Positions 53,669 through 64,000 of a DNA stretch of 64,000 nt are shown piece after piece. Positions within the stretch are counted from its first letter, which is position 1. Every line of letters starts with the position of its first letter. The position numbers were made by a program, and so were the translations under genes. The notes under the pieces were generated by a model. The model was not told where the DNA came from and ran no database searches. It worked only from the letters and a program-made list of their open reading frames with translations. This DNA comes from Marinobacter bryozoorum (GTDB lineage: Bacteria > Pseudomonadota > Gammaproteobacteria > Pseudomonadales > Oleiphilaceae). Location of the stretch: contig NZ_JAKZAH010000015.1 of NCBI RefSeq assembly GCF_023156245.1, positions 1 to 64,000 on the forward strand. The letters run 5' to 3'.

Positions 53669-54304
53669 TCAGCGCATAAAGGGATTCAACAGACGACCGA
53701 AGGTACCCGTGAGCTTCAGTGGGGCGCTCAGCACGGACAGGGTAATGCAGTCCTCGCCTTCGAGGGCGACGGGCTTGTGCTCATCCTCCTGTCCCAGCAT
53801 CACGAAATCCCACTGGTTGAACACGCCCTTGTTGTCGGAAAAGGCGCCCTGGAGCACGACAGTGGTTTCCTCTCCCCGGTGCGTATGGGCGGGAGCCTTG
53901 CCACCAGCACACAGCTTCTGAAGAACCACCCGGTCCTGCTGGCCCGGGAAGCGGTCAGTGATATCCAGCACGCTGACGTCCTTCAGTTGCCGTTTCCACG
54001 GTAAACCGTCCAGGTCGTCACCCAGTAGCTTACTCAGAGGGCTGCGGTGAACCCTGGGAGTTACCGTCTCGGGTGCCGGTTCGCTGTCGATGCGCGCCAG
54101 GATGCTGTCGAAGGTAGAGGCTTCGACGGCCACCTGCGACTGCTGCTCCATCATCACAGCGCCCAGGCTTTCCAGGGAATCTACCCGGCTGCGGCAGTGG
54201 CCGCACTTATCCAGGTGAAGCCGGATGCACAGGGCATGGGGCTCACTCAGGTTGCCGGCGCTGTATTCCATCAGCATCAGGCTGTCGGGGTGGTGACGGG
54301 TCAT
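53669..54304 (-). CDS. chrR: ChrR-type anti-sigma factor with cupin domain
   Basis: 211 residues. The N-terminal zinc-binding anti-sigma domain (~1-90) has H...C-x-x-C in RLHLDKCGHCRSRVDSLESL. The C-terminal cupin (~95-200) carries HTHRGEETTVVLQGAF with the metal His-Glu set. In Rhodobacter ChrR holds RpoE inactive until singlet oxygen or organic peroxide is sensed. It overlaps the sigma gene by 4 bp. Confidence 0.9.
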   Translation of the reverse strand: MTRHHPDSLMLMEYSAGNLSEPHALCIRLHLDKCGHCRSRVDSLESLGAVMMEQQSQVAVEASTFDSILARIDSEPAPETVTPRVHRSPLSKLLGDDLDGLPWKRQLKDVSVLDITDRFPGQQDRVVLQKLCAGGKAPAHTHRGEETTVVLQGAFSDNKGVFNQWDFVMLGQEDEHKPVALEGEDCITLSVLSAPLKLTGTFGRLLNPFMR

Positions 54305-54945
54305 ACGTTCTGATCCTGCAAAATTACCTTGAGCTTGTTGAGCGCCAGACGAACCCGGCTCTTGACGGTGCCGAGGGGGATCTGCAGCTCGTCAGCTACC
54401 ATCTGGTGGGACTTGTGTTCCATGTAGACCTTGGCAATCACAGTGGTCTGTTCTTCCGGCAGGTGCCGGAGGGATTCCCGCACCCGGCGTTCGGACATCA
54501 GCCGGTGCAGAGAGGTTACCGGCTCATCTTCGTTTTCGCCGGGAATCTGCCACAAATCCTCGGTTTCCACCTGCATCTCGGCGCTGGTGCGCTGCATCTT
54601 GCGCAACATATCGATGCGCTGGTTTCGGGCAATGGTGAAAATCCAGGTGGAGGCGGCCGCCTTGCGCCAGTCATACAGGCAGGAACGACGCCAGATAGAG
54701 ACGAATACCTCCTGGACCAGCTCCTCGGCATGGCTCGACATGCCATTGGCCATGGCGTAGTACTTGATCTGGGGGGCGAAGTGCTCGAACAGCGCGTGGT
54801 ACGCCTGCCGGTCCTGGTTCTTGCCGACCTTCTCGAGCAGCTGGCTCCAGGGGTCTTTTCGCCCTTCGGCCCGTGAGGGCTTCTGGTCCAGTGTGGTCAC
54901 TGGGCGCTCCTTGACAGCGACATGAGCTGAGATGTTATTCGTCAT
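54301..54945 (-). CDS. ECF RNA polymerase sigma factor, RpoE/ECF11-like
   Basis: 214 residues. Sigma region 2 (FAPQIKYYAMANGMSSHAEEL, then VQEVFVSIWRRSCLYDWRKA and STWIFTIARNQRIDMLRKMQ) and region 4 (LPEEQTTVIAKVYMEHKSHQ and PLGTVKSRVRLALNKLKV) are complete. The ~45-residue N-terminal lead is longer than usual; ATG at 54945 was chosen over 55002. Coupling to the ChrR-type gene identifies it as a photooxidative-stress sigma. An FNR/Anr-type box lies upstream at 55023-55036. Confidence 0.9.
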   Translation of the reverse strand: MTNNISAHVAVKERPVTTLDQKPSRAEGRKDPWSQLLEKVGKNQDRQAYHALFEHFAPQIKYYAMANGMSSHAEELVQEVFVSIWRRSCLYDWRKAAASTWIFTIARNQRIDMLRKMQRTSAEMQVETEDLWQIPGENEDEPVTSLHRLMSERRVRESLRHLPEEQTTVIAKVYMEHKSHQMVADELQIPLGTVKSRVRLALNKLKVILQDQNV

Positions 54946-55022
54946 GATTGTAGCACTCGTCCTGCGATTGTCAGTCACGGGATTTACGCTACGGCGGAAC
55001 AATCAGATCTGTTGTAGTGGTA

Positions 55023-55036
55023 TTGATTCAGATCAA
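55023..55036. promoter_or_regulatory. FNR/Anr box upstream of the ECF sigma gene
   Basis: TTGATTCAGATCAA matches the consensus TTGAT-N4-ATCAA perfectly and is symmetric in both half-sites. It lies 78 bp before the sigma start codon, in the 126-bp gap after the speA stop, and can only serve the sigma-ChrR operon. Confidence 0.65.
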
Positions 55037-55071
55037 TTTCAGAGAAATTTCGGCGCGCTTATGCCTTCAGG

Positions 55072-56976
55072 TTATTCTTCCAGGTAGGTGTAGCCCTCGA
55101 GCCCGGCCTCGAGTTCCTGCAACAACTGGTGCTGTTCATCGACTGGCATGTTACTGCTGGCGAACCTGGCCCGGTAGGCTTTGATCAGGGCCTGGGGGTC
55201 AAAGTTCACGTAGCGCAGGATATCTGCCACGGTATCACCTTCCGTGGGCTCGCTGACACGGAACTGGCCGTCGCTGTCCAGGCTCACGTCCACGGAGTGG
55301 GTGTCGCCGAACAGGTTGTGCATGTCCCCCAGGATCTCCTGGTAGGCCCCGGTCATGAAGAAACCGATGAGAAGCGGCTGGCTGTCGTCATGGTCGGGCA
55401 GGGGAAGGGTGGTTTCTATGCCCTGACCGTCCACGTAGCGGTCGATGCGCCCGTCCGAGTCGCAGGTGATGTCCTGGATCACGGCACGCCGGCTGATGGC
55501 ACGGTCCAGGCCCTGGATGGGCAAAACCGGGAAAATCTGGTCAATGCCCCAGATATCCGGCAGAGACTGGAACAGGGAAAAGTTCACAAACAGCTTTTCC
55601 GCCAGTTTTTCGTTCAGCTCATCGAGGACTTCCCGGTGGGCCCGGTTGGTACCATTGAGTTGCTGCTGCAACTGGCGGCAACTGGCCGTGTAAATGCGTT
55701 CGGCATCGGCCCGCTGGCTCAGGGACAGCAAGCCGTGGGCAAACTGGGCATGCACATCGCCCATGGCATGGAGCAGGTCGTGGTAGATCTCGATTCGGGA
55801 GCGCGGGCTGGCGTCATCCGTCAGGTGGCAATAGTCGCGCCACAGGTCATGGAGCGGGTCTGGCGCATCGACGGCAGGGGCTGTGGGTACACGTGATTCG
55901 GGCTGCTCACGATCGATCACATTGGTCACCAGCACCGCGTGGTGGGCAGTCAGGGCGCGCCCGGATTCGCTGATCAGGTCCGGATGGGGCACGCCGGCCC
56001 GGTCGCATTCTGCCTGCAGGGTGTGTACCACGTTCCAGGCATATTCCCGCATGCTGTAATTCATGGAGCAGGTGCTGCGGGAACGGGTGCCCTCATAGTC
56101 CACGCCGAGGCCGCCGCCGATGTCCACGGTGTCCACTGGCGCGCCCAGCTGGCGCAGCTCGCTGTAGAAACGGGCGCACTCCCGCAGCCCTGTCTGTATA
56201 TCCCGGATATTGGCGATCTGGGAACCCAGGTGAAAGTGCAGCAGTTGCAGGGAATCCAGCGCATCGGCCGCCCGCAGGCGCTCCACCACATCCAGTACCT
56301 GTCCTGCCGAAAGGCCGAACTTGGATTTCTCACCACCGGTGTTTTGCCAGTTGCCCTTGCCAATGGTCGCCAGCCGGGCCCGTACGCCGATGAGTGGACG
56401 CACTTCCAGCCGCCTTGCCTCGTCCAGGATCAGCTTCAGCTCGGAGGGTTTCTCCACCACGATAAAGACCCGGAAGCCCAGCTTCTGACCAATCAGTGCG
56501 GTGCGGATGTATTCCCGATCCTTGTAGCCATTGCAGACGATAACCGAGCCGCGCCCTGACGACAGGGCCAGTACGGCCATCAGTTCGGGCTTGCTGCCCG
56601 CTTCCAGGCCGATCTGTCCGTTACCGGCTGCCGGCTGGGCTCGCAACAATTCTTCGACCACGCCCCGCTGCTGGTTGACCTTGATGGGGTAAACGGCGGT
56701 GTAGTGGCCCTGGTAGCCGTGTTCGCTGGCGACATCGTTGAAGGCCTGGCACAGGGTATTGACCCGGTCGTGGAGGATATCGGTAAAGCGGAGCAGCACC
56801 GGCAGGGCAACACCGCTGGTGTTGAGCTGGCCAATCAGCTCAGGCAGGTTGATGCTGTGGCCGTTGTGGGCCCGGTGCGGCCGGATCAGCACATCACCGC
56901 CGGTGTTCACATCGATATAGCCATCACTCCAGTGGGCGATGTTGTAGACCTGGCTGGCAGTGGTTCTGGTGGTCAT
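55072..56976 (-). CDS. speA: biosynthetic arginine decarboxylase
   Basis: 634 residues. PLP enzyme that turns arginine into agmatine, the first step of one putrescine route. The PLP lysine is Lys99 in YPIKVNQQRGVVEELLRAQ. HFHLGSQIANIRDIQTGL and VDIGGGLGVDYEGTRSR follow. The C-terminal part includes GAYQEILGDMHNLFGDTHSV with the active-site region typical of SpeA. Start ATG at 56976, with AGGAT upstream. It is divergent from speE, so both polyamine genes share a control region. Confidence 0.95.
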   Translation of the reverse strand: MTTRTTASQVYNIAHWSDGYIDVNTGGDVLIRPHRAHNGHSINLPELIGQLNTSGVALPVLLRFTDILHDRVNTLCQAFNDVASEHGYQGHYTAVYPIKVNQQRGVVEELLRAQPAAGNGQIGLEAGSKPELMAVLALSSGRGSVIVCNGYKDREYIRTALIGQKLGFRVFIVVEKPSELKLILDEARRLEVRPLIGVRARLATIGKGNWQNTGGEKSKFGLSAGQVLDVVERLRAADALDSLQLLHFHLGSQIANIRDIQTGLRECARFYSELRQLGAPVDTVDIGGGLGVDYEGTRSRSTCSMNYSMREYAWNVVHTLQAECDRAGVPHPDLISESGRALTAHHAVLVTNVIDREQPESRVPTAPAVDAPDPLHDLWRDYCHLTDDASPRSRIEIYHDLLHAMGDVHAQFAHGLLSLSQRADAERIYTASCRQLQQQLNGTNRAHREVLDELNEKLAEKLFVNFSLFQSLPDIWGIDQIFPVLPIQGLDRAISRRAVIQDITCDSDGRIDRYVDGQGIETTLPLPDHDDSQPLLIGFFMTGAYQEILGDMHNLFGDTHSVDVSLDSDGQFRVSEPTEGDTVADILRYVNFDPQALIKAYRARFASSNMPVDEQHQLLQELEAGLEGYTYLEE

Positions 56977-57020
56977 ACTGGTATCCTGAATCGCAGACGG
57001 GGCAGTCTTGCCGGGCGCGC

Positions 57021-57115
57021 CCATTGTAGGCTGCCGGGGCAGCCCATGGAAACCGCAAAGCGCCCCTGCCCGGACAACAAATCCTTTGGTTGGCCGCCAC
57101 CTGGGCCTACAATGG
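57021..57115. promoter_or_regulatory. divergent speA/speE promoter region with inverted 11-bp repeat
   Basis: CCATTGTAGGC at 57021-57031 and its exact complement GCCTACAATGG at 57105-57115 each embed TACAAT, a good -10 on the respective strand. For speE a -35 TTGGTT at 57086-57091 is followed by a 16-bp spacer and TACAAT at 57108-57113. For speA the -35 (TTTCCA, 57047-57052) is weaker with an 18-bp spacer. Confidence 0.5.
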
Positions 57116-57143
57116 CGCCAACGATGACGGGAGGTTTTTAACG

Positions 57144-58025
57144 ATGAGTTCACTGGATAACAACTGGTTCACCGAAGTCTTCCAGGACCAGGGGACGGCC
57201 TTTTCCCTGCAGGTTAGGCGCAAGCTGCACGAGGAACAGACCGAGTACCAGAAGCTGGAAGTGTGGGAGACAGAGACCTTTGGCAACCTGATGGTACTGG
57301 ACGGCTGTGTCATGCTCACCAGCCGGGACAATTTCCTCTACCACGAGATGATGACGCACCCGGCGCTGTTCACCCATCGCGATCCGAAAAAGGTGGTGAT
57401 CATCGGCGGTGGGGATTGCGGCACCCTCAAGGAGGTTCTGAAACACCCCGGGGTGGGGGAAGCCTGGCAGGTGGAAATCGATGAACGGGTGACCCGGGTG
57501 TCGGAGAAGTACTTCCCGGAACTGTGTGAGTCCAACCAGGACCCCAGGGCCAACTTCTTCTTTGGCGATGGCATCCAGTGGATGCGGGACCAGCCCCCGG
57601 GCTCGGTGGATGTCATCATCGTCGACAGTACCGATCCGGTGGGGCCGGCGGAAGGCCTGTTTGCGCTGGATTTCTACCGGGACTGCATGATTGCCCTGCG
57701 GGAGGGCGGCATCGTGGTGCAGCAGAGCGAATCCCCGTTGCTGCACACAGACAGCATTATCCGCGGCATTCATGATGACATGAAAAAAGCGGGCTTCGAC
57801 CACGTCCAGACCCTGCCATTCCCGCAACCGGTCTATCCCACCGGCTGGTGGAGCTGCACCATGGGCGGCAAGGCGGTGCACACCAGCTATTTCCGGGAGG
57901 AGGACGCAGCGGACCGGCCGTTTGTCACCCGTTATTACAATGAAGGTGTTCATCGGGGCGCCCTGGCCATGCCCCAGTTCATGCTGGAAACCCTGGATGA
58001 TCCGGTGCGACCGGCGGAAGGCTGA
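57144..58025 (+). CDS. speE: spermidine synthase
   Basis: 293 residues. Transfers aminopropyl from decarboxylated SAM to putrescine. The N-terminal beta domain WFTEVFQDQGTAFSLQVR and the Rossmann motif VVIIGGGDCGTLKEVL are present. In the binding pocket, VDVIIVDSTDPVGPAEGLF carries the DSTDP motif and GWWSCTMGGKAV follows. Start at 57144 with GGAGG nine bases upstream. It is divergent from speA, and a strong hairpin follows. Confidence 0.93.
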   Translation: MSSLDNNWFTEVFQDQGTAFSLQVRRKLHEEQTEYQKLEVWETETFGNLMVLDGCVMLTSRDNFLYHEMMTHPALFTHRDPKKVVIIGGGDCGTLKEVLKHPGVGEAWQVEIDERVTRVSEKYFPELCESNQDPRANFFFGDGIQWMRDQPPGSVDVIIVDSTDPVGPAEGLFALDFYRDCMIALREGGIVVQQSESPLLHTDSIIRGIHDDMKKAGFDHVQTLPFPQPVYPTGWWSCTMGGKAVHTSYFREEDAADRPFVTRYYNEGVHRGALAMPQFMLETLDDPVRPAEG

Positions 58026-58051
58026 CACGGTCTGTTCCGGCTAAGCAAAAA

Positions 58052-58106
58052 AGAGGGCAGCCCGCGGGCTGCCCTCTCTGCTTTTGTTCCCCGGCAAACC
58101 GGGGAA
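58052..58106. terminator. tandem hairpins between speE and amtB
   Basis: First hairpin: AGAGGGCAGCCC / GGGCTGCCCTCT around GC at 58052-58077, preceded by AAAAAA (terminator-like for minus-strand amtB) and followed by CTGCTTTTG for speE. Second: TTCCCCGG-CAAA-CCGGGGAA at 58087-58106. The two genes converge here, so a bidirectional terminator is expected. Confidence 0.8.
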
Positions 58107-58123
58107 CCTGGCCAGTTACCTGG

Positions 58124-59389
<1,266 letters not shown>

Positions 59390-59462
59390 TAGAAGCCCTC
59401 CGCACGAGGCTTAACAGGATATTGAAATTTTTGCGTTGGCCTGACTGCTTAAGCGCCCGGGA

Positions 59463-60193
<731 letters not shown>

Positions 60194-60457
60194 GTGGCGA
60201 AGATCCCCAGTGACCTGCTCGGACAGGTGCAGCAACAGTTTGGCCAGTTCGTTCCCGATATGGCGCGAGCGGCCCGTGAAGACGTGGAAAACCATGCAAG
60301 GGCGGCCGTGATGTCAGTGATTTCAAGGCTGGAACTGGTCACTCGTGAGGAATTTGACGCCCAGCAGGCAGTTCTGTTGCGCACCCGCGAGAAGCTGGAG
60401 CAGCTTGAAAAGCGCGTTGCGGAACTGGAAGCGCAGGCTGACCAGTCCGATAACTGA
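60194..60457 (+). CDS. ubiK: ubiquinone biosynthesis accessory factor UbiK (YqiC)
   Basis: 87 residues. BMFP/YqiC family protein that helps the soluble Ubi complex make ubiquinone under aerobic conditions. The sequence has SDLLGQVQQQFGQFVPDMAR and VENHARAAVMSVISRLELVT. A C-terminal coiled coil with LRTREKLEQLEKRVAELEAQ mediates trimerisation. The GTG start at 60194 has GGAG six bases upstream. An open frame from 60122 adds nothing that looks like this family. Confidence 0.9.
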   Translation: MAKIPSDLLGQVQQQFGQFVPDMARAAREDVENHARAAVMSVISRLELVTREEFDAQQAVLLRTREKLEQLEKRVAELEAQADQSDN

Positions 60458-60561
60458 ACCGGACCCGGAATGCTCGGAGCCTGGTCGCCATAGCGCACAG
60501 GCTCCAGGGTGGCACAGGCAGTACCGCCCGCCGGAATTTACTGAATGTCATGGAAGACCCT

Positions 60562-62100
60562 ATGCTAGCAACCATTCACACCCGCGCGCGTCTGGGCGTC
60601 AGCGCGCCCGCTGTCACCGTCGAAGTTCACCTCTCCAGCGGCTTGCCGTCGCTTTCGATCGTGGGCCTGGCAGAAACCGCCGTCCGCGAAAGCAAGGACC
60701 GGGTACGCAGTGCCCTGATGAACGCCGGCTTTGAGTTTCCCGCCCGCCGAATCACCATCAACCTGGCCCCCGCCGACCTGCCCAAGGAGGGTGGCCGCTT
60801 TGACCTGGCCATCGCACTGGGCATCCTGGTTGCGTCCGGGCAGCTGTCGCCGGAGGCCCTGGGTCAGCTGGAGTGCATGGGGGAGCTGGCCCTGGATGGC
60901 ACCCTGCGCCCGGTCAGGGGGGTGCTGCCGGCGGTGATGGCAGCCCGGGAATCGGGCCGGCGCATACTGGTGCCCCGGGACAATGCAGATGAGGCTTCCC
61001 TGGCTGGAAGTGACGATGTGCTCGCAGCTGGGCATCTGCTGGCGGTCTGTGAACACCTCTCAGGGACCAACCGGCTGGCTCCTGTTGCCCCCATGACGCT
61101 GCAAGGCCGCCCCGCCGACACACCGGACCTGGCGGACGTGCGGGGACAGCATGTGCCCAGGCGAGCCCTGGAGATTGCCGCCGCCGGCGGTCATAACCTG
61201 CTGCTCTTCGGCCCGCCCGGTACCGGCAAGAGTATGCTGGCCAGCCGCATCCCCGGATTGCTGCCTGAACTGGATGACCGTCAGGCCCTGGAAGTAGCCA
61301 GCGTTCAGTCGGTAGCGGGCCTGCCAATCCGCACCGATGGCTGGCGTCAGCCACCTTACCGGGCGCCCCATCATACGGCTTCAGCCATTGCGCTGGTCGG
61401 AGGAGGCAGCAGTCCACGCCCTGGCGAAATCTCGCTGGCCCACAATGGTGTCCTGTTCCTGGATGAGTTGCCCGAGTTTGATCGCAAGGTACTGGAAGTG
61501 TTGCGGGAACCCATGGAGTCCGGTGAAATTGTTATTTCACGGGCTGCCAGCCAGGTCACCTATCCGGCCCGGTTCCAGGTGATCGCCGCCATGAATCCCT
61601 GCCCTTGCGGTTACCAGGGCCATCCCACCATCGACTGCCAGTGTTCGCCGGTGCAGGCGGCCCGTTATCAGTCCCGGCTTTCCGGTCCCTTGCTGGACCG
61701 GTTTGACCTGCACGTGGAAGTGCCGGTCCAGGGAGGCGAGGTACTGATGCAACGTGATGCCGCCGGGGAAACCAGCGAGCAGGTCCGCCAGCGGGTAACC
61801 GGAGTAAGGGCGATGGCAAAAGAGCGAGGCGGCACCAACGCGTCACTGTCCGGCCGCGCCCTGGAAATCCATTGTGCCGTGGACGATGACAGCAAGGGCA
61901 TGCTCGTCGGTGCCATGGAGAAGCTGGGGTTATCGGCGAGGGCGTTGCACCGTATCCTGCGGGTAGCCCGCACCATTGCCGACCTTTCCGGTGCGGAGGC
62001 TATTCGTCGGGAGCACCTGGTGGAGGCGCTGGGTTATCGCAAGCTGGACCGGAAACCCGCGAGGCAGGTCACGAATCCGGTGGGCTCTGTTAGACTGTAA
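60562..62100 (+). CDS. comM: ComM/YifB Mg-chelatase-like AAA helicase
   Basis: 512 residues. Hexameric branch-migration helicase that supports recombination of DNA taken up in natural transformation. The N-terminal ChlI domain ([20 protein letters not shown], then [20 protein letters not shown]) precedes an AAA+ core: Walker A GPPGTGKS at 217-224, Walker [12 protein letters not shown], and [10 protein letters not shown] with the cysteine cluster. The ATG at 60562 has GGAAGA upstream; ATG at 60550 is possible but without a ribosome site. It follows ubiK, as in Pseudomonas. Confidence 0.93.
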   Translation: MLATIHTRARLGVSAPAVTVEVHLSSGLPSLSIVGLAETAVRESKDRVRSALMNAGFEFPARRITINLAPADLPKEGGRFDLAIALGILVASGQLSPEALGQLECMGELALDGTLRPVRGVLPAVMAARESGRRILVPRDNADEASLAGSDDVLAAGHLLAVCEHLSGTNRLAPVAPMTLQGRPADTPDLADVRGQHVPRRALEIAAAGGHNLLLFGPPGTGKSMLASRIPGLLPELDDRQALEVASVQSVAGLPIRTDGWRQPPYRAPHHTASAIALVGGGSSPRPGEISLAHNGVLFLDELPEFDRKVLEVLREPMESGEIVISRAASQVTYPARFQVIAAMNPCPCGYQGHPTIDCQCSPVQAARYQSRLSGPLLDRFDLHVEVPVQGGEVLMQRDAAGETSEQVRQRVTGVRAMAKERGGTNASLSGRALEIHCAVDDDSKGMLVGAMEKLGLSARALHRILRVARTIADLSGAEAIRREHLVEALGYRKLDRKPARQVTNPVGSVRL

Positions 62101-62132
62101 TCGTTTATTGCATCGACCAGACCGGGGAAACC

Positions 62133-62852
62133 ATGACTGACTCAGACAAGACACCGGAGAACGGTGAAAGCATTACCACCCGCCGTGGCGTGCGCAGTTT
62201 CGTGATTCGCCAGGGGCGAATGACGGAAGGGCAGAAGAAAGCCCATGACCGGCTCTGGCCCGTCTACGGACTGACCCGGGAGCAGGGCGTGGTCGACCCC
62301 CGTGAGGTATTCGGTCGCGAGGCCTGGCTCAACCTGGAGATTGGTTTCGGTATGGGGCACTCCCTGGCGGAGATGGCCGCCGCCGCCCCTGAGCAGGATT
62401 TTATAGGGGTTGAAGTTCACTCCCCTGGCGTTGGCGCGTTACTCAAGGAAATCGAGGAGCGTAAGCTGGAAAACGTGCGCATCTACGCCATTGATGCCAA
62501 CGACGTGATCGACCTGTGCCTGCCGGATGCCTCCCTTGACAGGGTTATGGTGTTCTTTCCGGACCCCTGGCCCAAGAAAAAGCACCATAAACGCCGGTTA
62601 ATCCAGCACGAGTTTGTCCAGCGTCTTCGCCACAAGCTGCGTGTGGGTGGCATCCTGCACCTGGCCACGGACTGGGAAAACTACGCTGAACACATGCTGG
62701 AAGTGATGGCCGGGTCAGAGGGATTCGTCAACGCCCGGGACGACGGTGGCTTCTCGCCTCGCCCTGAGGACCGTCCCATTACCAAGTTCGAAAAGCGCGG
62801 AGAAAACCTGGGCCACGGTGTGTGGGACCTGGTCTATCGTCGCACCAACTGA
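62133..62852 (+). CDS. trmB: tRNA (guanine-N7-)-methyltransferase
   Basis: 239 residues. Methylates G46 of tRNA using SAM. Motifs: [20 protein letters not shown] (SAM motif I), [20 protein letters not shown], and [19 protein letters not shown] with the conserved PDPWxKxxHxKRR catalytic signature, then the acidic end [17 protein letters not shown]. Start ATG at 62133. It is 32 bp after comM. Confidence 0.96.
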   Translation: MTDSDKTPENGESITTRRGVRSFVIRQGRMTEGQKKAHDRLWPVYGLTREQGVVDPREVFGREAWLNLEIGFGMGHSLAEMAAAAPEQDFIGVEVHSPGVGALLKEIEERKLENVRIYAIDANDVIDLCLPDASLDRVMVFFPDPWPKKKHHKRRLIQHEFVQRLRHKLRVGGILHLATDWENYAEHMLEVMAGSEGFVNARDDGGFSPRPEDRPITKFEKRGENLGHGVWDLVYRRTN

Positions 62853-62874
62853 TGGTTTCGGGGTGGCTCACGGT

Positions 62875-63420
62875 TCAGTGGCCGTGGGCGGAACCCCGGG
62901 GTGGGTGCAGGGGACGCCGGCGCGCAGCGCGGATCACTACCAGCCCGGCCAGCCCCATCAGCAGGGCGGTGTAGTTTGCCAGTGCGAGCAGGGTCGCAGA
63001 CAGGCTGAGCCGGTCGCTCGGCGCATCCAGGTTGGCCAGCAGTACCGCGTACTCCACCACATGGGCCAGTCCGGCCACCAGAAACAGTCCCCGTACCCAG
63101 TGGCCGGTCTTGCGTTCACGGACGCCGGGCCGGTCAATCAGCAGATGGCTGGTCAGCAGCAGTAGCAGAGTGGTGTAAAGGGCGGCGAACAGAAAACCGC
63201 TCCAGAGGGAGGTCTCGGCCCACAAGGTATCGCCCCAGCTGGCGACAATGGCACCAGCCCCTTCACTGGTGGTTGCCAGCTGGAAGTTCAGCATGCCCTG
63301 GGGGGCAGCGCTGGTTTGCAGGGGCTGGTTTAGCCCCAGCTGGGCAACGAGCACGGCGGCGGTCAGGCCGCCAATCCAGCGAATACTGGTGGGGATGGGT
63401 TTCCTGGCGATGTCGTTCAT
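62875..63420 (-). CDS. four-helix membrane protein of unknown function
   Basis: 181 residues, not recognised. Hydrophobic segments at ~14-32, ~73-95 (WSGFLFAALYTTLLLLLTSH), ~108-130 and ~140-163 indicate four membrane helices. The N-terminus is basic and the C-terminus ends with RRRPLHPPRGSAHGH, so both ends could be cytoplasmic. Its ATG overlaps the hemW stop by 4 bp (ATGA), so the two are translationally coupled on the minus strand; the meaning is unclear. It converges with trmB. Confidence 0.75.
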   Translation of the reverse strand: MNDIARKPIPTSIRWIGGLTAAVLVAQLGLNQPLQTSAAPQGMLNFQLATTSEGAGAIVASWGDTLWAETSLWSGFLFAALYTTLLLLLTSHLLIDRPGVRERKTGHWVRGLFLVAGLAHVVEYAVLLANLDAPSDRLSLSATLLALANYTALLMGLAGLVVIRAARRRPLHPPRGSAHGH

Positions 63421-64000
63421 GACAGAAATTGCTCCAGCACACTGTTCAGGTACTGCCGCCCCAGCGCCGTCGCCTGCAGCCGGTCGCGCTCCAGCAGTTC
63501 CCGGGCCCTTAGGTCAGCAAGTATTGCAGCAATGACCGTCAGGGGTAAACCCGTGCGTGCCGGGAACAGCGACTCCTCCACCCCTTGCTGTAGCCGCAAG
63601 GCGTTCATCATGAATTCCAGTGGGCGTTCTTCCCGGTCCACTGACTGGGTTCCGGCGGTACGACTGCCAATGCGGGCCAGGTAAGCGTCAGGTTGGCGGG
63701 TTTTCCAGTAGCGCCGAAGGTCGCCGTCAGCCAGTGAAACCTTACCGTGTGCACCCGCGCCGATGGCGAGGTAGTCGCCAAAGGTCCAGTAGTTCAGGTT
63801 ATGGCGTGACGCCATACCGGGCTGGGCCCACGCGGAGACCTCGTAGTCCTGGAAGCCGGCATCCATCAGCCTTTCCCTCCCGGCCTGCCAGATCGCCCAC
63901 AGGTCGTCGTCCTCGGGTAGCGCTGGCGGACGACTGTAGAACTCGGTATTGGGCTCCAGTGTTAACTGGTACCAGGACAGGTGAGGGGGCTGCCAGGCAA
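63417..64000 (-). CDS. hemW: HemW-type radical SAM protein, 3' part (5' end outside window)
   Basis: The frame is open to the window edge. HLSWYQLTLEPNTEFYSRP, then YEVSAWAQPGMASRHNLNYW and TFGDYLAIGAGAHGKVS match HemW, a haem-binding radical SAM protein formerly annotated as oxygen-independent coproporphyrinogen oxidase. The radical SAM CxxxCxxC cluster would lie before the window. The C-terminal part ends EREQFLS-like (VLEQFLS). Confidence 0.9.
   Translation of the reverse strand, partial: AWQPPHLSWYQLTLEPNTEFYSRPPALPEDDDLWAIWQAGRERLMDAGFQDYEVSAWAQPGMASRHNLNYWTFGDYLAIGAGAHGKVSLADGDLRRYWKTRQPDAYLARIGSRTAGTQSVDREERPLEFMMNALRLQQGVEESLFPARTGLPLTVIAAILADLRARELLERDRLQATALGRQYLNSVLEQFLS

Overview
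The window looks like chromosomal DNA of a Marinobacter-like marine gammaproteobacterium. This rests on protein character (acidic porin, Pseudomonas-type 529-residue isocitrate lyase, HemX/HemY, class I adenylate cyclase) and on gene order. The blocks hemY-hemX-hemD-hemC-algR-algZ / argH, cyaA-lptM-lysA-dapF-DUF484-xerC, and amtB-glnK / ubiK / comM follow the order I know from Pseudomonas chromosomes. No rRNA, tRNA, prophage or CRISPR array was seen. The organism call is inference; no database search was possible.

Layout. 1-1906: right part of an IS66-family element (transposase plus a small accessory ORF) whose terminal repeat abuts the 3' two-thirds of a porin gene. 2.7-13.5 kb: housekeeping and accessory genes (FAD-dependent reductase, MgtC/DUF4010 membrane protein, TlpA-like thioredoxin, acyltransferase 3, GH84 beta-N-acetylglucosaminidase, ChaN lipoprotein, CASTOR/POLLUX-like channel, isocitrate lyase). 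13.6-17.9 kb: M48 peptidase, YjgN/DUF898 protein and an SLC13/RCK permease. 17.9-23.0 kb: TetR repressor divergent from an AcrAB-type RND pump, with a recognisable AcrR operator between them. 23.1-25.2 kb: a two-gene cassette pairing an EgtB-like sulfoxide synthase with a free-standing OvoA-C-like methyltransferase. 25.2-25.7 kb: a gene-free segment with two inverted copies of a structured hairpin repeat and a three-copy direct repeat.

25.7-41.8 kb is the conserved core: haem synthesis (hemCDXY), AlgZR two-component system, argH, a degenerate PAS-EAL protein, class I adenylate cyclase, lptM, lysA, dapF, DUF484 and xerC. 41.9-46.3 kb is a translationally coupled pair of a GGDEF diguanylate cyclase and a histidine kinase with two periplasmic solute-binding sensor domains. 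46.4-53.5 kb holds small and hypothetical genes, cardiolipin synthase, an esterase, an SMP-30-like protein, a thioesterase, a quinone-oxidoreductase-like MDR protein and TcdA. 53.7-64 kb has an ECF sigma/ChrR anti-sigma pair with an FNR/Anr box upstream, speA divergent from speE, glnK-amtB behind a sigma-54 promoter, ubiK, comM, trmB, a membrane protein and the 3' part of hemW.

Functional themes are ammonium and polyamine metabolism, second-messenger signalling (cAMP and c-di-GMP), envelope stress and efflux, oxidative-stress/thiol chemistry, and haem synthesis. The most unusual items are the EgtB-like/OvoA-C-like cassette, the compensated hairpin repeat pair beside it, and a small N-terminal domain shared by two unlinked proteins in the window.
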